Assembly (NCBI GenBank): GCA_002499945.1
Contig: DKYP01000005.1
Location: 1 to 16,738, forward strand
Length of the DNA stretch: 16,738 bases
Direction of reading: 5' to 3'
Source of the DNA: Lachnoclostridium sp. UBA7097
GTDB lineage: Bacteria > Bacillota > Clostridia > Lachnospirales > Lachnospiraceae
Part shown: positions 1-8,300 of the stretch, in pieces
Layout of the letters: each line of letters begins with the position of its first letter
How positions within the stretch are numbered: the stretch's first letter is position 1
Program-made: the position numbers and the translations under genes
The notes under the pieces: generated by a model
The model's input: only the letters and a program-made list of their open reading frames with translations
The model's database searches: none
Told to the model about the DNA's origin: nothing

Positions 1-6
1 ACCTCC
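1..6 (-). promoter_or_regulatory. Ribosome binding site of a further gene beyond the left edge
   Basis: The minus strand ends GGAGGT, directly overlapping the TAG stop (6-8) of the tail-collar-like gene. Its start codon would lie just outside the window, so the operon continues, most likely with a fibre gene or chaperone. Confidence 0.65.
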
Positions 7-389
7 TAAAATACATCATCAAGCAGGAATGTCATTTCCATGTCGCTGTCTTTGCCTTTTGCTTTAAAATTCTTTATGCAGACAATATCACCATTTGTGT
101 CATACAGTCCAATTTCACTTATGTCCTCCCCTGCGAGTTCTGCTTCTGTAAGGGTACATTCATACCTGCATGTAGTATCCTCTGTGAATGTGTAATTCTT
201 GATTTCCTTACGGAACAATTCACTTGCAAGGGATGCCTGGTCATTACAAGGCACCATGACATCCCCGCTGCTATCCACACCACCATTGCCGAATGCCATT
301 CCCTCAATTGGTGGCAGCGTTATGGCTCCTGCCCTTGCTTTTACCATGTTTTCCCTTGCCTTCTTTGTTATGATTACATTGTCTGCCAC
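6..389 (-). CDS. Tail-collar fibre-like protein
   Basis: The product has 127 residues and starts at GTG 389, with AAAGGAGGG about 9 nt upstream, inside the end of gpI; the two genes are separated by 2 nt. It resembles the N-terminal domain of phage tail-collar fibre proteins (P2 gpH N-terminus type): MADNVIITKKARENMVKARA, then a glycine-rich stretch with MAFGNGGVDSSGD, SELFRKEIKNYTF, and GEDISEIGLYDTNGDIVCIK. In P2-type fibres this domain attaches the fibre to the baseplate. Here it stands alone without a shaft, as often in Clostridial phages. The shaft and tip may be on the next gene, beyond the window. Confidence 0.75.
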   Translation of the reverse strand: MADNVIITKKARENMVKARAGAITLPPIEGMAFGNGGVDSSGDVMVPCNDQASLASELFRKEIKNYTFTEDTTCRYECTLTEAELAGEDISEIGLYDTNGDIVCIKNFKAKGKDSDMEMTFLLDDVF

Positions 390-391
390 TC

Positions 392-1657
392 TTAAATACC
401 CTCCTTTTTATAAAATGCGTTTAACTGCCTTGAACCGTCAAACAGTTCACTGCCATCAAAATAATATGTATTTCTATGTTTTATTACTGTGGCATTGCCT
501 ATGTTTCCAGATGCCTCTATAGCAGCTGAAAATTTTATGCTGGCACTCTGGCTGTGTTTTCTTTTACCGTCTGTATACTTCATGCCTGCCAGATATATTG
601 TACTAACATTCTGTATATGTTTCTTTCTGTCATCCTGGCAGCCTGATTCTAACCTGGACAGAAATGTTATGCTGGTTTCATTATCCATATTGTGTGTGCC
701 ATCCAGGCAAGCAGCCCCCAGTCTGGCCAGAAATGTTATACATGCTTCACTGCTGTACCATTTTTTATCATCCAGGTTATGTGTGCCATCCAGTTCCATT
801 GAACCATCCAGGTATCTGTTCCCAAAACTTATCGCAAATACCAGGCCTGCACTAAAGTTTCCTGCACCTCCAGGATTGCCGCCTGCTTCCAGTCTGGATA
901 AGAACATCATACAGAGGTTATGGCTATGCCTTCTTCTATCATCCAGATGGCGTGTACCATTAAGTTTTAATGAACCATCTAAATAATCTGTTCCAAGACT
1001 TATTAAAAATGCCAGACCCATCCGCAGGTCATATCTCCTTCTGGAATCCAGCAGCATAGAACCATCCAGAAGCCTTGTGCCATTTAACAAATATGCTCCC
1101 AAAAATGGTATTTGCATTTTAAAGAGTATATTATGTAAAATAATACTTTCTAAATTCCTATGGTCAATAATCATTGTATAGATTATGGCATCAAGCCATG
1201 AACGTATGTTTTTAACTACTTTTAGGTATTTTAAAAAATCATTTACTTCTTCTTGGCTCACTTCAATGCCGATTGTTGCTCTAAAACAAAATGGTCTGCC
1301 TCCATATTCAAACCATTCAGATATTTTTGCATCCTTACAGATATTTCTAAGCGCTGTTTCAACTGCATATTTTGTTCCAAACTTCTGATGCACCTTTACA
1401 CTGTCTTTAATTATTGCCCGTTTTATTTCTATCGGATAATCATAGTCATACCAGTCAACATGAAGGTCATAAGCAAGCACATCAAGCCATTTTTCAGATA
1501 ATCCCTCTATATTTGCATATATGATGTTTTTCTTTGTTTCATTTGCTGTGAGATGCAATTCTTCTGCTATAATCTGCCCTAAAGCAGACATTGTTTCATC
1601 TTTTTTTAGTGCTGGTGGGAATTTGGCCATAAAATGAGCATCTTTAATTTTATTCAT
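392..1657 (-). CDS. Baseplate protein gpI with C-terminal LDGS/LDGT repeat array
   Basis: The ATG at 1657 is chosen because GGAGGT (1665-1670) lies 7 nt upstream; a GTG three codons earlier has no proper spacing. This gives 421 residues. Residues ~20-165 match the P2 tail protein I domain (ALKKDETMSALGQIIAEEL, EKWLDVLAYDLHVDWYDYDY, KFGTKYAVETALRN), which completes the baseplate wedge and holds the fibre. From ~189 to the end, the protein is a run of diverged repeats with LDGS, LDGT or LDD followed by basic residues and a strand ending FLSRLE. P2 gpI has no such array. I infer an exposed fibre or receptor-binding extension. The final repeat reads YYFDGSELFDGSRQLN, a form I know from other Clostridial phage tail proteins. 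Confidence 0.85.
   Translation of the reverse strand: MNKIKDAHFMAKFPPALKKDETMSALGQIIAEELHLTANETKKNIIYANIEGLSEKWLDVLAYDLHVDWYDYDYPIEIKRAIIKDSVKVHQKFGTKYAVETALRNICKDAKISEWFEYGGRPFCFRATIGIEVSQEEVNDFLKYLKVVKNIRSWLDAIIYTMIIDHRNLESIILHNILFKMQIPFLGAYLLNGTRLLDGSMLLDSRRRYDLRMGLAFLISLGTDYLDGSLKLNGTRHLDDRRRHSHNLCMMFLSRLEAGGNPGGAGNFSAGLVFAISFGNRYLDGSMELDGTHNLDDKKWYSSEACITFLARLGAACLDGTHNMDNETSITFLSRLESGCQDDRKKHIQNVSTIYLAGMKYTDGKRKHSQSASIKFSAAIEASGNIGNATVIKHRNTYYFDGSELFDGSRQLNAFYKKEGI
395..1093 (-). repeat. Diverged tandem protein repeats in the gpI C-terminal half
   Basis: About six or seven units start with L/Y-L-D-G-S/T. Examples are DYLDGSLKLNGTRHLDDRRR and RYLDGSMELDGTHNLDDKKW, followed by strands such as CMMFLSRLEAG, CITFLARLGA, SITFLSRLESG and VSTIYLAGM. 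Units become shorter toward the C-terminus, and the last one loses the strand part. Neighbouring units also show recognisable DNA similarity, which suggests origin by duplication. Confidence 0.75.
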
Positions 1658-2795
1658 CTTCCACACCTCCGAAAGTTACGCTTTCTTCTTTTATGACTGC
1701 TACGCTTCCTTTTGGTATCTGTGTGAATACAGGTGAAATTATTTCAACTCTTTTTATGCCTGATTCCATAAGCAGGGCATTAAAATAGGACGGGTTAATA
1801 TCCCGCCCCATTTTGGAGGTCTGCCACGATATATAATTTTCTACCGCTGATGCTACAGCCTGTTTAATGCCACTGGTACTTGTTTCCTTTTCTTTTGAAA
1901 TAAAATATTTTATATTTATGTTAAATTCCACTATATCGGGTGCTGCAACTATTACCTTGTCAGTCATTGGCCTTATATCATCCGCACTCAGGTATGCTTC
2001 CACCTTATCCAGTAATTCCTTATCTGGAAGCTGTCCGTTATGCAGCATAATTCTTATTTCTGCTATGCCTGGCTCTGGACTGTCTGCTGATACATCACTA
2101 ATCTGTGAAGATACACTTTTGGCATGGTATATATAACTTCCAGATGGGCCTGCTGTTGTATAACTTTCTTCACTTTCCCTCATACGGTTATAGTATGCAA
2201 CGTCTTCTTCCTTTTCGCTGCCACCTGCTGTTTCTGTGATATTTTTAACTTCTTTGAAATATAAAAATTCACCTGATACCAGTTTGTCAATCTGTCCTGG
2301 TTCAAATCCGTTACCAATTTCCCCAGTTGTAGTACATACTGCTGGAACATCTGCATAACCAGTGCCAGCCTTAAATATTATATGTCCTGTTGTTTCAAAG
2401 TTTATTTCACTGTCAACTGTTGCCTCAAGTGTATCTGTTATGATAAAATCTTCTGCCAGCGTTTTTGTGAGGTAAAACCTAAGGGTTGTCTTTGCTGCTG
2501 TGGGTTCTAGCCTTGGTGTATTATGGAATATCTCACTAAGTGAATCCAGATACTGTCCCTTTGCATACCGTGGAAGGTTCTGCTTTGCTGATTCATTGAT
2601 TAGCACCCTTTCTTGTATAATAACATCTGCAAGCCATAGGATAAATGCCCTTACAGGGTCAGCTGGATAAAGTATCCTGCCTGTGATTTCCTCATATCCA
2701 GCTACCAGTTTATTTACAAGTGCTTCTGTATTTGTATCAACAAATTCCACCTCTGGCAAATTACCCGGTATATTCCTCGTTTTCGTATCCGCCAT
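1650..2795 (-). CDS. Baseplate wedge protein gpJ (baseplate J family)
   Basis: The 381-residue product is of standard length for the baseplate J family (P2 gpJ, Mu gp47). The N-terminus IPGNLPEVEFVDTNTEALVN, the helical region LADVIIQERVLINESAKQNL, and AKGQYLDSLSEIFHNTPRL are typical, as are the central PAVCTTTGEIGNGFEPGQID, the motif YYNRMRESEESYTTAGPSGS, and the C-terminal INPSYFNALLMESGIKRVEI. With gpW and gpI it builds the six wedges round the hub. The ATG at 2795 has GGAGGT upstream and lies 35 nt inside the gpW gene. Its last codons contain the SD for gpI. Confidence 0.95.
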   Translation of the reverse strand: MADTKTRNIPGNLPEVEFVDTNTEALVNKLVAGYEEITGRILYPADPVRAFILWLADVIIQERVLINESAKQNLPRYAKGQYLDSLSEIFHNTPRLEPTAAKTTLRFYLTKTLAEDFIITDTLEATVDSEINFETTGHIIFKAGTGYADVPAVCTTTGEIGNGFEPGQIDKLVSGEFLYFKEVKNITETAGGSEKEEDVAYYNRMRESEESYTTAGPSGSYIYHAKSVSSQISDVSADSPEPGIAEIRIMLHNGQLPDKELLDKVEAYLSADDIRPMTDKVIVAAPDIVEFNINIKYFISKEKETSTSGIKQAVASAVENYISWQTSKMGRDINPSYFNALLMESGIKRVEIISPVFTQIPKGSVAVIKEESVTFGGVEDE

Positions 2796-3102
2796 TGATT
2801 TCTACCTCCACTATTGGTTTTAGCACGCCTCTTTCATAATCAGCTTTAAATTCAATGCTTACTATTTCTGCCCTTGGTTCGTATTCCTCTGTCTTATCAT
2901 AAATATCTGCTGTAATTAATGCCTTTGCTGTTTCTATTGGTCTGTCTATATATGTACCGTCTAGTCCTAACTCCCTGTCAAGTGGTACGTCATGCTCTGT
3001 TGATGAATACAGGAAGTAAAGGTTTTGTATAACTTCTTCATATACCGTTGCCGGAGCAAGATTTATTTCATTTTCTTTAGTTGTATCTATTATGTAATCC
3101 AT
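2761..3102 (-). CDS. Baseplate wedge protein, gpW / T4 gp25 family
   Basis: The product has 113 residues, the usual length for the GPW/gp25 family. NLYFLYSSTEHDVPLDRELG is the N-terminal helix and the conserved PLDRxLG element. YEPRAEIVSIEFKADYERGV carries the EPR motif that closes the family core and binds the sheath initiation site. The acidic C-terminus ends EEYTG. The protein anchors the first sheath ring on the baseplate and is conserved in all contractile systems. The start follows a weak SD (AGGA). The end overlaps the gpJ start by 35 nt. Confidence 0.92.
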   Translation of the reverse strand: MDYIIDTTKENEINLAPATVYEEVIQNLYFLYSSTEHDVPLDRELGLDGTYIDRPIETAKALITADIYDKTEEYEPRAEIVSIEFKADYERGVLKPIVEVEINGGYENEEYTG

Positions 3103-3108
3103 ACTGTC

Positions 3109-3621
3109 CTATCTTTCTGGATATTCCTGCAATGAAACGCTGCTCTTTGCTACCAGTAGGTTGCCTTTATTGTCAATGTTTTCATAATCCTTTGAATGTT
3201 CAGTTATAACCCATTTTTTACCATACTTTTTACCGCCAATGATAAGAGTAAGTAATTTCCCTTCCTTTCGGTATTTATCTATTTTCTTCTGCATTTTTCC
3301 AGGGTTTACACCTAAAAATACAGACAGATACATAGTAAAACTCGCCGTATCAGTATCGTTGTATTGGAACTCCAGCAATGGTTTTTTATTATGCCGTGTA
3401 TGCTTTGCATAATTTGTCTTGCTGTCAATTTTTAACTCGTTGAAGGTCCGTACTGTTTTATCTGATACCTTAAAAACAATATCTCCAAGTGTACCGATTT
3501 TTCCAGACTTTTTCCCGTTTTTTTTCTCTTCTGTTTTATGTATGCCCTCTAATGTCCCAGTCACTTTCTTTGTCTTCTGGCCCTTTAAAGGTTTAATTTC
3601 AGTTGTCTGTTTTTCTGCCAT
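3109..3621 (-). CDS. Tail protein, P2 gpU-like, with lysine-rich N-terminal extension
   Basis: The product has 170 residues. Residues ~45-170 follow the P2 gpU pattern: LGDIVFKVSDKTVRTFNELK, a strand with PLLEFQYNDTDTASFTMYLS, a helix, then LLTLIIGGKKYGKKWVITEH, and a closing SSVSLQEYPE, similar to the beta-rich end of gpU. The first ~42 residues are a lysine- and threonine-rich, probably unstructured extension that is absent from P2 gpU. In P2, gpU is encoded between tape measure and gpX; here the gene lies between gpV and gpW. The location suggests a baseplate or hub-associated role. It begins in a TGATG overlap with gpV and has a G-rich SD (GGGGGA). Confidence 0.6.
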   Translation of the reverse strand: MAEKQTTEIKPLKGQKTKKVTGTLEGIHKTEEKKNGKKSGKIGTLGDIVFKVSDKTVRTFNELKIDSKTNYAKHTRHNKKPLLEFQYNDTDTASFTMYLSVFLGVNPGKMQKKIDKYRKEGKLLTLIIGGKKYGKKWVITEHSKDYENIDNKGNLLVAKSSVSLQEYPER

Positions 3622-4049
3622 CAGATTCCCCCTAAAATAAATCCGTCACCCTCGCCACCTGGCTTAAAGATGCAAAGCACCCACTGCCCTATATACGGAA
3701 GCCACGGATATATCTTTATATCCTGTTTCCGTACAACACCACATACACATTCCAGTGCTTTTTGTGTCCTTATATTGTCTGGATACTCCTGTTTATATGT
3801 CTCCCCCAGCCCAAGCCCCCTGTCATGTTGCACGTATTCTGCTTCGTAATCCCATAAAGAGCCATTATCGCTATTTACTACTGTAATTAATGGTGTATTC
3901 TGCACTACCTTTAAATCCCCGGTAACAATATCCATTTCTTCTATCTTTACCCTTGCTGTCATTTTTTCTTTGTCCACGCTGCTTACTATGCCAATCCTCA
4001 CCATGTCCCAAAGCTCCCTTATGTCATTATCATCAAATTCATGTATCAT
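3621..4049 (-). CDS. Baseplate spike/assembly protein gpV, short form
   Basis: The product has 142 residues. VRIGIVSSVDKEKMTARVKI is the start of the gpV OB-fold domain, and PYIGQWVLCIFKPGGEGDGF its conserved end. The protein stops right after this domain (ILGGI), so the C-terminal beta-helical needle of P2 gpV (211 residues) is absent. The OB domain binds the hub. What forms the membrane-piercing tip is not evident; no PAAR-type gene is in the window. Both ends overlap neighbours by 1 nt (TAATG upstream, TGATG downstream), giving tight coupling. Confidence 0.85.
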   Translation of the reverse strand: MIHEFDDNDIRELWDMVRIGIVSSVDKEKMTARVKIEEMDIVTGDLKVVQNTPLITVVNSDNGSLWDYEAEYVQHDRGLGLGETYKQEYPDNIRTQKALECVCGVVRKQDIKIYPWLPYIGQWVLCIFKPGGEGDGFILGGI

Positions 4050-5113
4050 TAATACCCCTCCAGACAGCTCCGCAATTTTATCTGTACCTTATAACCGCCT
4101 GTAATATTATGCGTTGCCTGTTCCACTATATATCTGCCATTAAATTCCCCAAATCCATAAACCCTTACTGTTATCCCTGCTACATAGTCCACATCACCAA
4201 CTAAAGTAAATTCTGCTGTTGTTTCCTTTTTATTTCTTGCCCTTAGCAATTTTCTGGCAAGTTCCTTAGCTTCTGCAACGCTTGTCACTTTTTGTTTTAT
4301 TTCCAGGGTCTGCCCGTCAGAATTTGCATTTGCCGGCTTATATGTTGCTTCTATCTTCTTTTTTGTTTCCGGGTCTATATATACAACATGGCATGATGAA
4401 TAGGAAGCATCTGCTGTTTTTGTTGAAAAGTGGTAACTGATTATATTTCCCTTTCCTGCCTTTATCTTTTTTACTTCCTGTTTTTTTTCAAAATCTGCTG
4501 CATCAAATAACACTATTGTCTTTGATGTAATTTTAAGGCTGATTCCTGCACGCTTGCACAAGCGTTTCAAAAATGCTATATCTGTCATGTTTCTTTGCTC
4601 CCTGCGTTTGTATGCCGGGTTACAGCTTGACAAATATGTAATTTTCATACCGCTGCGCTTTGCTATTTTTTGTGCTATGTTTTTTAATGTGGTATTTTCC
4701 CATGTTTTATTATATTTTGTCTGCCTTAATTTTGATTTATATGATATTGATGTTGCTTTTATTGTCAGCTTTTGTGGTGGCCCTTCGTAATCAACGCTGT
4801 CTATTTCAAAAACGCCACAATCCAACACCTTGTCTTTTCCATCAGAATATGGATTTTTCTGGATAACTAAAGCATGGATTTCTGTACCTTTAAATGCTCT
4901 TTTTTCTTTTGCCCCGCCTTTCTGTGTGTTTAGCCAGTCCTTAATCCATTCCCCATCCCTGTCATCAAGCGATATGCTGATATCGTCTGTTCCGTCTTCT
5001 TCTTTATCCGTAAATGACAGGGACAGCAGGTATTTTGCAAGGTTTTTTGATATATCTGTACCTTTGAAGTAAAGTTTTACTGCAGTCCGCCTTGCTAAAG
5101 TCTTATCACCCAC
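4049..5113 (-). CDS. Baseplate hub protein, late control gene D family (P2 gpD)
   Basis: The product has 354 residues, the usual length for gpD/T4 gp27-like hub proteins. The N-terminus VKLYFKGTDISKNLAKYLLS and the segment DDISISLDDRDGEWIKDW are typical of the first hub domain. ISYKSKLRQTKYNKTWENTT and DIAFLKRLCKRAGISLKIT mark the middle. The C-terminal GRYIVEQATHNITGGYKVQI is the usual end. The hub trimer joins tube, gpX and the gpV spike. Translation starts at GTG 5113 with AGGGGGT about 8 nt upstream. The gene overlaps gpX by 8 nt and ends in a TAATG overlap with gpV. Confidence 0.92.
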   Translation of the reverse strand: MGDKTLARRTAVKLYFKGTDISKNLAKYLLSLSFTDKEEDGTDDISISLDDRDGEWIKDWLNTQKGGAKEKRAFKGTEIHALVIQKNPYSDGKDKVLDCGVFEIDSVDYEGPPQKLTIKATSISYKSKLRQTKYNKTWENTTLKNIAQKIAKRSGMKITYLSSCNPAYKRREQRNMTDIAFLKRLCKRAGISLKITSKTIVLFDAADFEKKQEVKKIKAGKGNIISYHFSTKTADASYSSCHVVYIDPETKKKIEATYKPANANSDGQTLEIKQKVTSVAEAKELARKLLRARNKKETTAEFTLVGDVDYVAGITVRVYGFGEFNGRYIVEQATHNITGGYKVQIKLRSCLEGY

Positions 5114-5327
5114 TGACAGTTACCCCCTGTTTCCACGGGGGTAACGATTCTGATACCCCGAGGCCGGTTTCTGGAATAACCAGAACTACCCCCTCTGGAA
5201 ATATATAGATGTCTTTATATTCTAAATTTGCTTTGATTAATATATCCATATACATTTCATTGCCATATACTTTATAAGCCACAATATCCCATGTATCCCC
5301 AGATATGGTTGTATAGGTATCAGACAT
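5106..5327 (-). CDS. Tail protein X, LysM-like (P2 gpX family)
   Basis: This 73-residue protein is essentially one LysM-like module of the gpX family: TYTTISGDTWDIVAYKVYGN at the N-terminus, DILIKANLEYKDIYIFPEG in the middle, and VVLVIPE near the end. In P2-like phages this small protein links tube end and baseplate hub and may contact peptidoglycan. The start overlaps the tape measure stop by 8 nt, with AGGAGG 12 nt upstream inside the tape measure gene. Its stop overlaps the gpD start by 8 nt. The order T-X-D is as in P2, except that gpU is missing at this place. Confidence 0.88.
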   Translation of the reverse strand: MSDTYTTISGDTWDIVAYKVYGNEMYMDILIKANLEYKDIYIFPEGVVLVIPETGLGVSESLPPWKQGVTVSG

Positions 5328-8300
5328 AAGCTACCCTGGCCTCCTGTTCTATTTGTTCCCTTAAGACAGATGCTACAGTTTCCCGTAGTTTTTCTAAGAG
5401 TTCCCCGTCATGCTTCTGAAGCTGTTCTTTGATTTTGTCCGTTGCCTCTCCCGTTACATTTATAACAGGGCTGTTTGTTACATTGATTGTAATTGTACAT
5501 GGAGCAGATGCCCCAATACCAGATTCTCCGGTATTTACATTGTTTACTGTATCAGCTTCCTGTACCTGTGCTATGCTTCTAAATGTCCGTCCTGTATGTG
5601 CTGCATCAGAAAGCATACGCCTTGTCTGTGCCGCAGTATATACTTTCATTCCAGGCGCATTTGTAATTAACTCTGGTCCATCCTCGCCCGCAATAAACGT
5701 ATCCGGTGTTCTTCCAGTTCCACTTGCGAACCCTGGTATATGGAGCGTCTTTGCGATTTTGCTTCCAATACCGCCTGCAACATCTTTTATCTTACTGATT
5801 CCATCCATTACACCTTTTATTGCTGATGATATTCCATCTATTACACCAGTTGCTATTGATTTTATACCTTCCCATATGCCACTGAAAATAGATTTTATAC
5901 CATCCCATGCAGAACGCCAGTTTCCAGTAAATACCCCTGTTATAAATTGTATTATCCCGGACAATACCTGCTGAAAACCAGAAATTAATCCGCCTATAGT
6001 ATCAAATACACTTTGGAATATAGCAAGCACGGATGGCAAAACCGCCTGTACTACTGGTAAAATGGCTTGTATGGCTATAGAGATAAGAGGAAGCACTGTG
6101 CCTGTAATAAAGCTGGATATTTCCCCAACAACAGGAAGTACACTTGTCTGCAAAAAGCTTATTATTTCACTTACTACTGGCATAATCCCTGCTATAGCAT
6201 CCGCTATTACAGGAACAGCCGCCCCAATAAAATCAATAACTTGTATTATTATATCTTTTATTATAGGTGCTGCTGCCTGCACGAAACTTATAATGCCTGG
6301 AATTATGCTTGTTGTTAATACCTGCAAAACCTGCTCTGCCACTGGTACAATATTTTGTACAACAAACTGTATAACATCTGAAATTGCATTTTTAACTGTT
6401 CCGAAGACATTTACAAGCGTATCAAATACTTTTACGCCATTACCACCAAAAATCTCCTGTATTTTATTTCTCGCTGCCCCTATATTGCCATCAGAGAATA
6501 CATTTTTAATTGTATTTCCTATGTTTGATATAACTTCTGTTACTTTGTCAAAAACAGCAAGGGCTTCACTTCCAAAAGTTTTTTTGATAAACTTCCGTAT
6601 ATCTTCAAAATGGTCTTTTAATAACTGTACAACTGTAATTACTGTTGTTACCACACCTACAATTGGAAGAATTTTTCCCACTATGCCACCTAATGGCCCA
6701 AATATACTTGTTGCAAGTTTCCCAAGTGGTCCTGACATAGTTTTTATTGCGTTTCCAACTGGTGCTATAAATGATGTTATCTTGCTAAAGCCCTTTCCTA
6801 TAACACTTCCAATCATTCCTCCCATTGCCGAAAAAGGTTTAAGCATGAATGTAAGCATCTGTGACCCTGTGTTTATTAATCTTCCTTTCATCCTTCCAGC
6901 TATACCACCAAAAAGACCGCTTATCTTTGTAAATGCTGCAGTGTTTTTAAGGACATTGCCAAAAGATAGTATAATGCCCTTTGCCGCAGTTCCTGCACCT
7001 TTTGCTGCACTTCCTATATTCTTAAAATATGATATAATACCGCTGCCACCGCCCCGTAATTTACCAAATGCTGTTGCAAGCATATGTGTACCTTTACTGG
7101 CATTTTCAAGATATCCCCCAAGACCAATACCGCTTATAATGGCAAATGCTTTCTTAAACCCTAAAATGCCATTAGATATCTGTAAAAAACCTATCTTTGC
7201 AACAAGGCTTCCTGCTTTCAGTCCTGCCAGCCCTGCGGCTATTTTTGCAATGGTTTTTACTGTTTCTGGGTTTTTACTGACAAAATCTGATGCAGCACTG
7301 GCAACCGCTGTTATTTTTTTAACGAGTTCTGTAAGGGTTGGCAAAATTAACAGGCCTATTTCTGTTTGAAAAGCATCAAAGGCAGATGTGAAAAGCGTAA
7401 CCTGCCCGTTGAAGTTGTCAAGCTTAATTTTTGCCATTTCTTCAGCTGCACCCTTGGACTTATTGATGTCTTTTGTCAAACCATTAAATGTTTCATCAGA
7501 CGCATTGACAATAGCCAAAAGCCCGGACATACCCTCTTTACCAGCTAACATTGCGGCTGATTGTGCTTTAAGTGCTCCTTCCGCCCCGTATGCCCTTTTT
7601 GTAAGCCTTAAAATATTTTTATCATAGACTTTCTGGCTTATCTCCCCTTTTTCTAATGCAGTACTCTGTTTCGCAATCTGTTCCTGGAAGTCTTTTGCTG
7701 GTATCTTTAACGTCCCAAAGCCTTTCCTCATATCTACCATTATATCGTGGAGCGATTTCATTTTTCCGTGCCCATCATCCAGGGAAACACCCAGCTCATG
7801 CATTGCTTTTTCCATATTAGCAGTAGGGTTTGCCATATTTGTCAGAAGTGTCCTTAAAGCAGTTCCTCCTGATGAGGCTTTTATACCGCTGTTTGCCATA
7901 AGCCCAAGAGCTACGTTTGTGTCTTCGATACTATAACCCATTCCTTTCACAACAGGAGATACATATTTATAACTTTCACCAAGTTTTAAAACATCTGTAT
8001 TGGATTTCCTCATTGTCTGTGCCATTACATCTACGAAATGTGTTGCTTCTTTTGCTGATAATCCAAAGTTTTCTATAGAATCGGTTATAATATCAGATGT
8101 TGTACCAAGGTCTGTATTGCCTGCAGCAGCAAGGTTCATTACGCCAGAAATACCTGAAAGCATCTCATCTGCACCCCATCCAGCAACAGCCATGTATTCT
8201 AAGGCTTCCCCGGCTTCTTTTGCGGTAAACTTGGTTGTAGCACCCATCTGTTTTGCTTTTGCAGCAAGTATATTCATTGTAGTTTCTGTTGCATCTGCAC

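Noticed and set aside
6062..7369. Plus-strand open frame of 435 codons
   Set aside because: It lies fully antisense to the well-supported tape measure gene, has no SD, and has the P-, I- and T-rich composition expected from the complement of hydrophobic, glycine-rich coding sequence.
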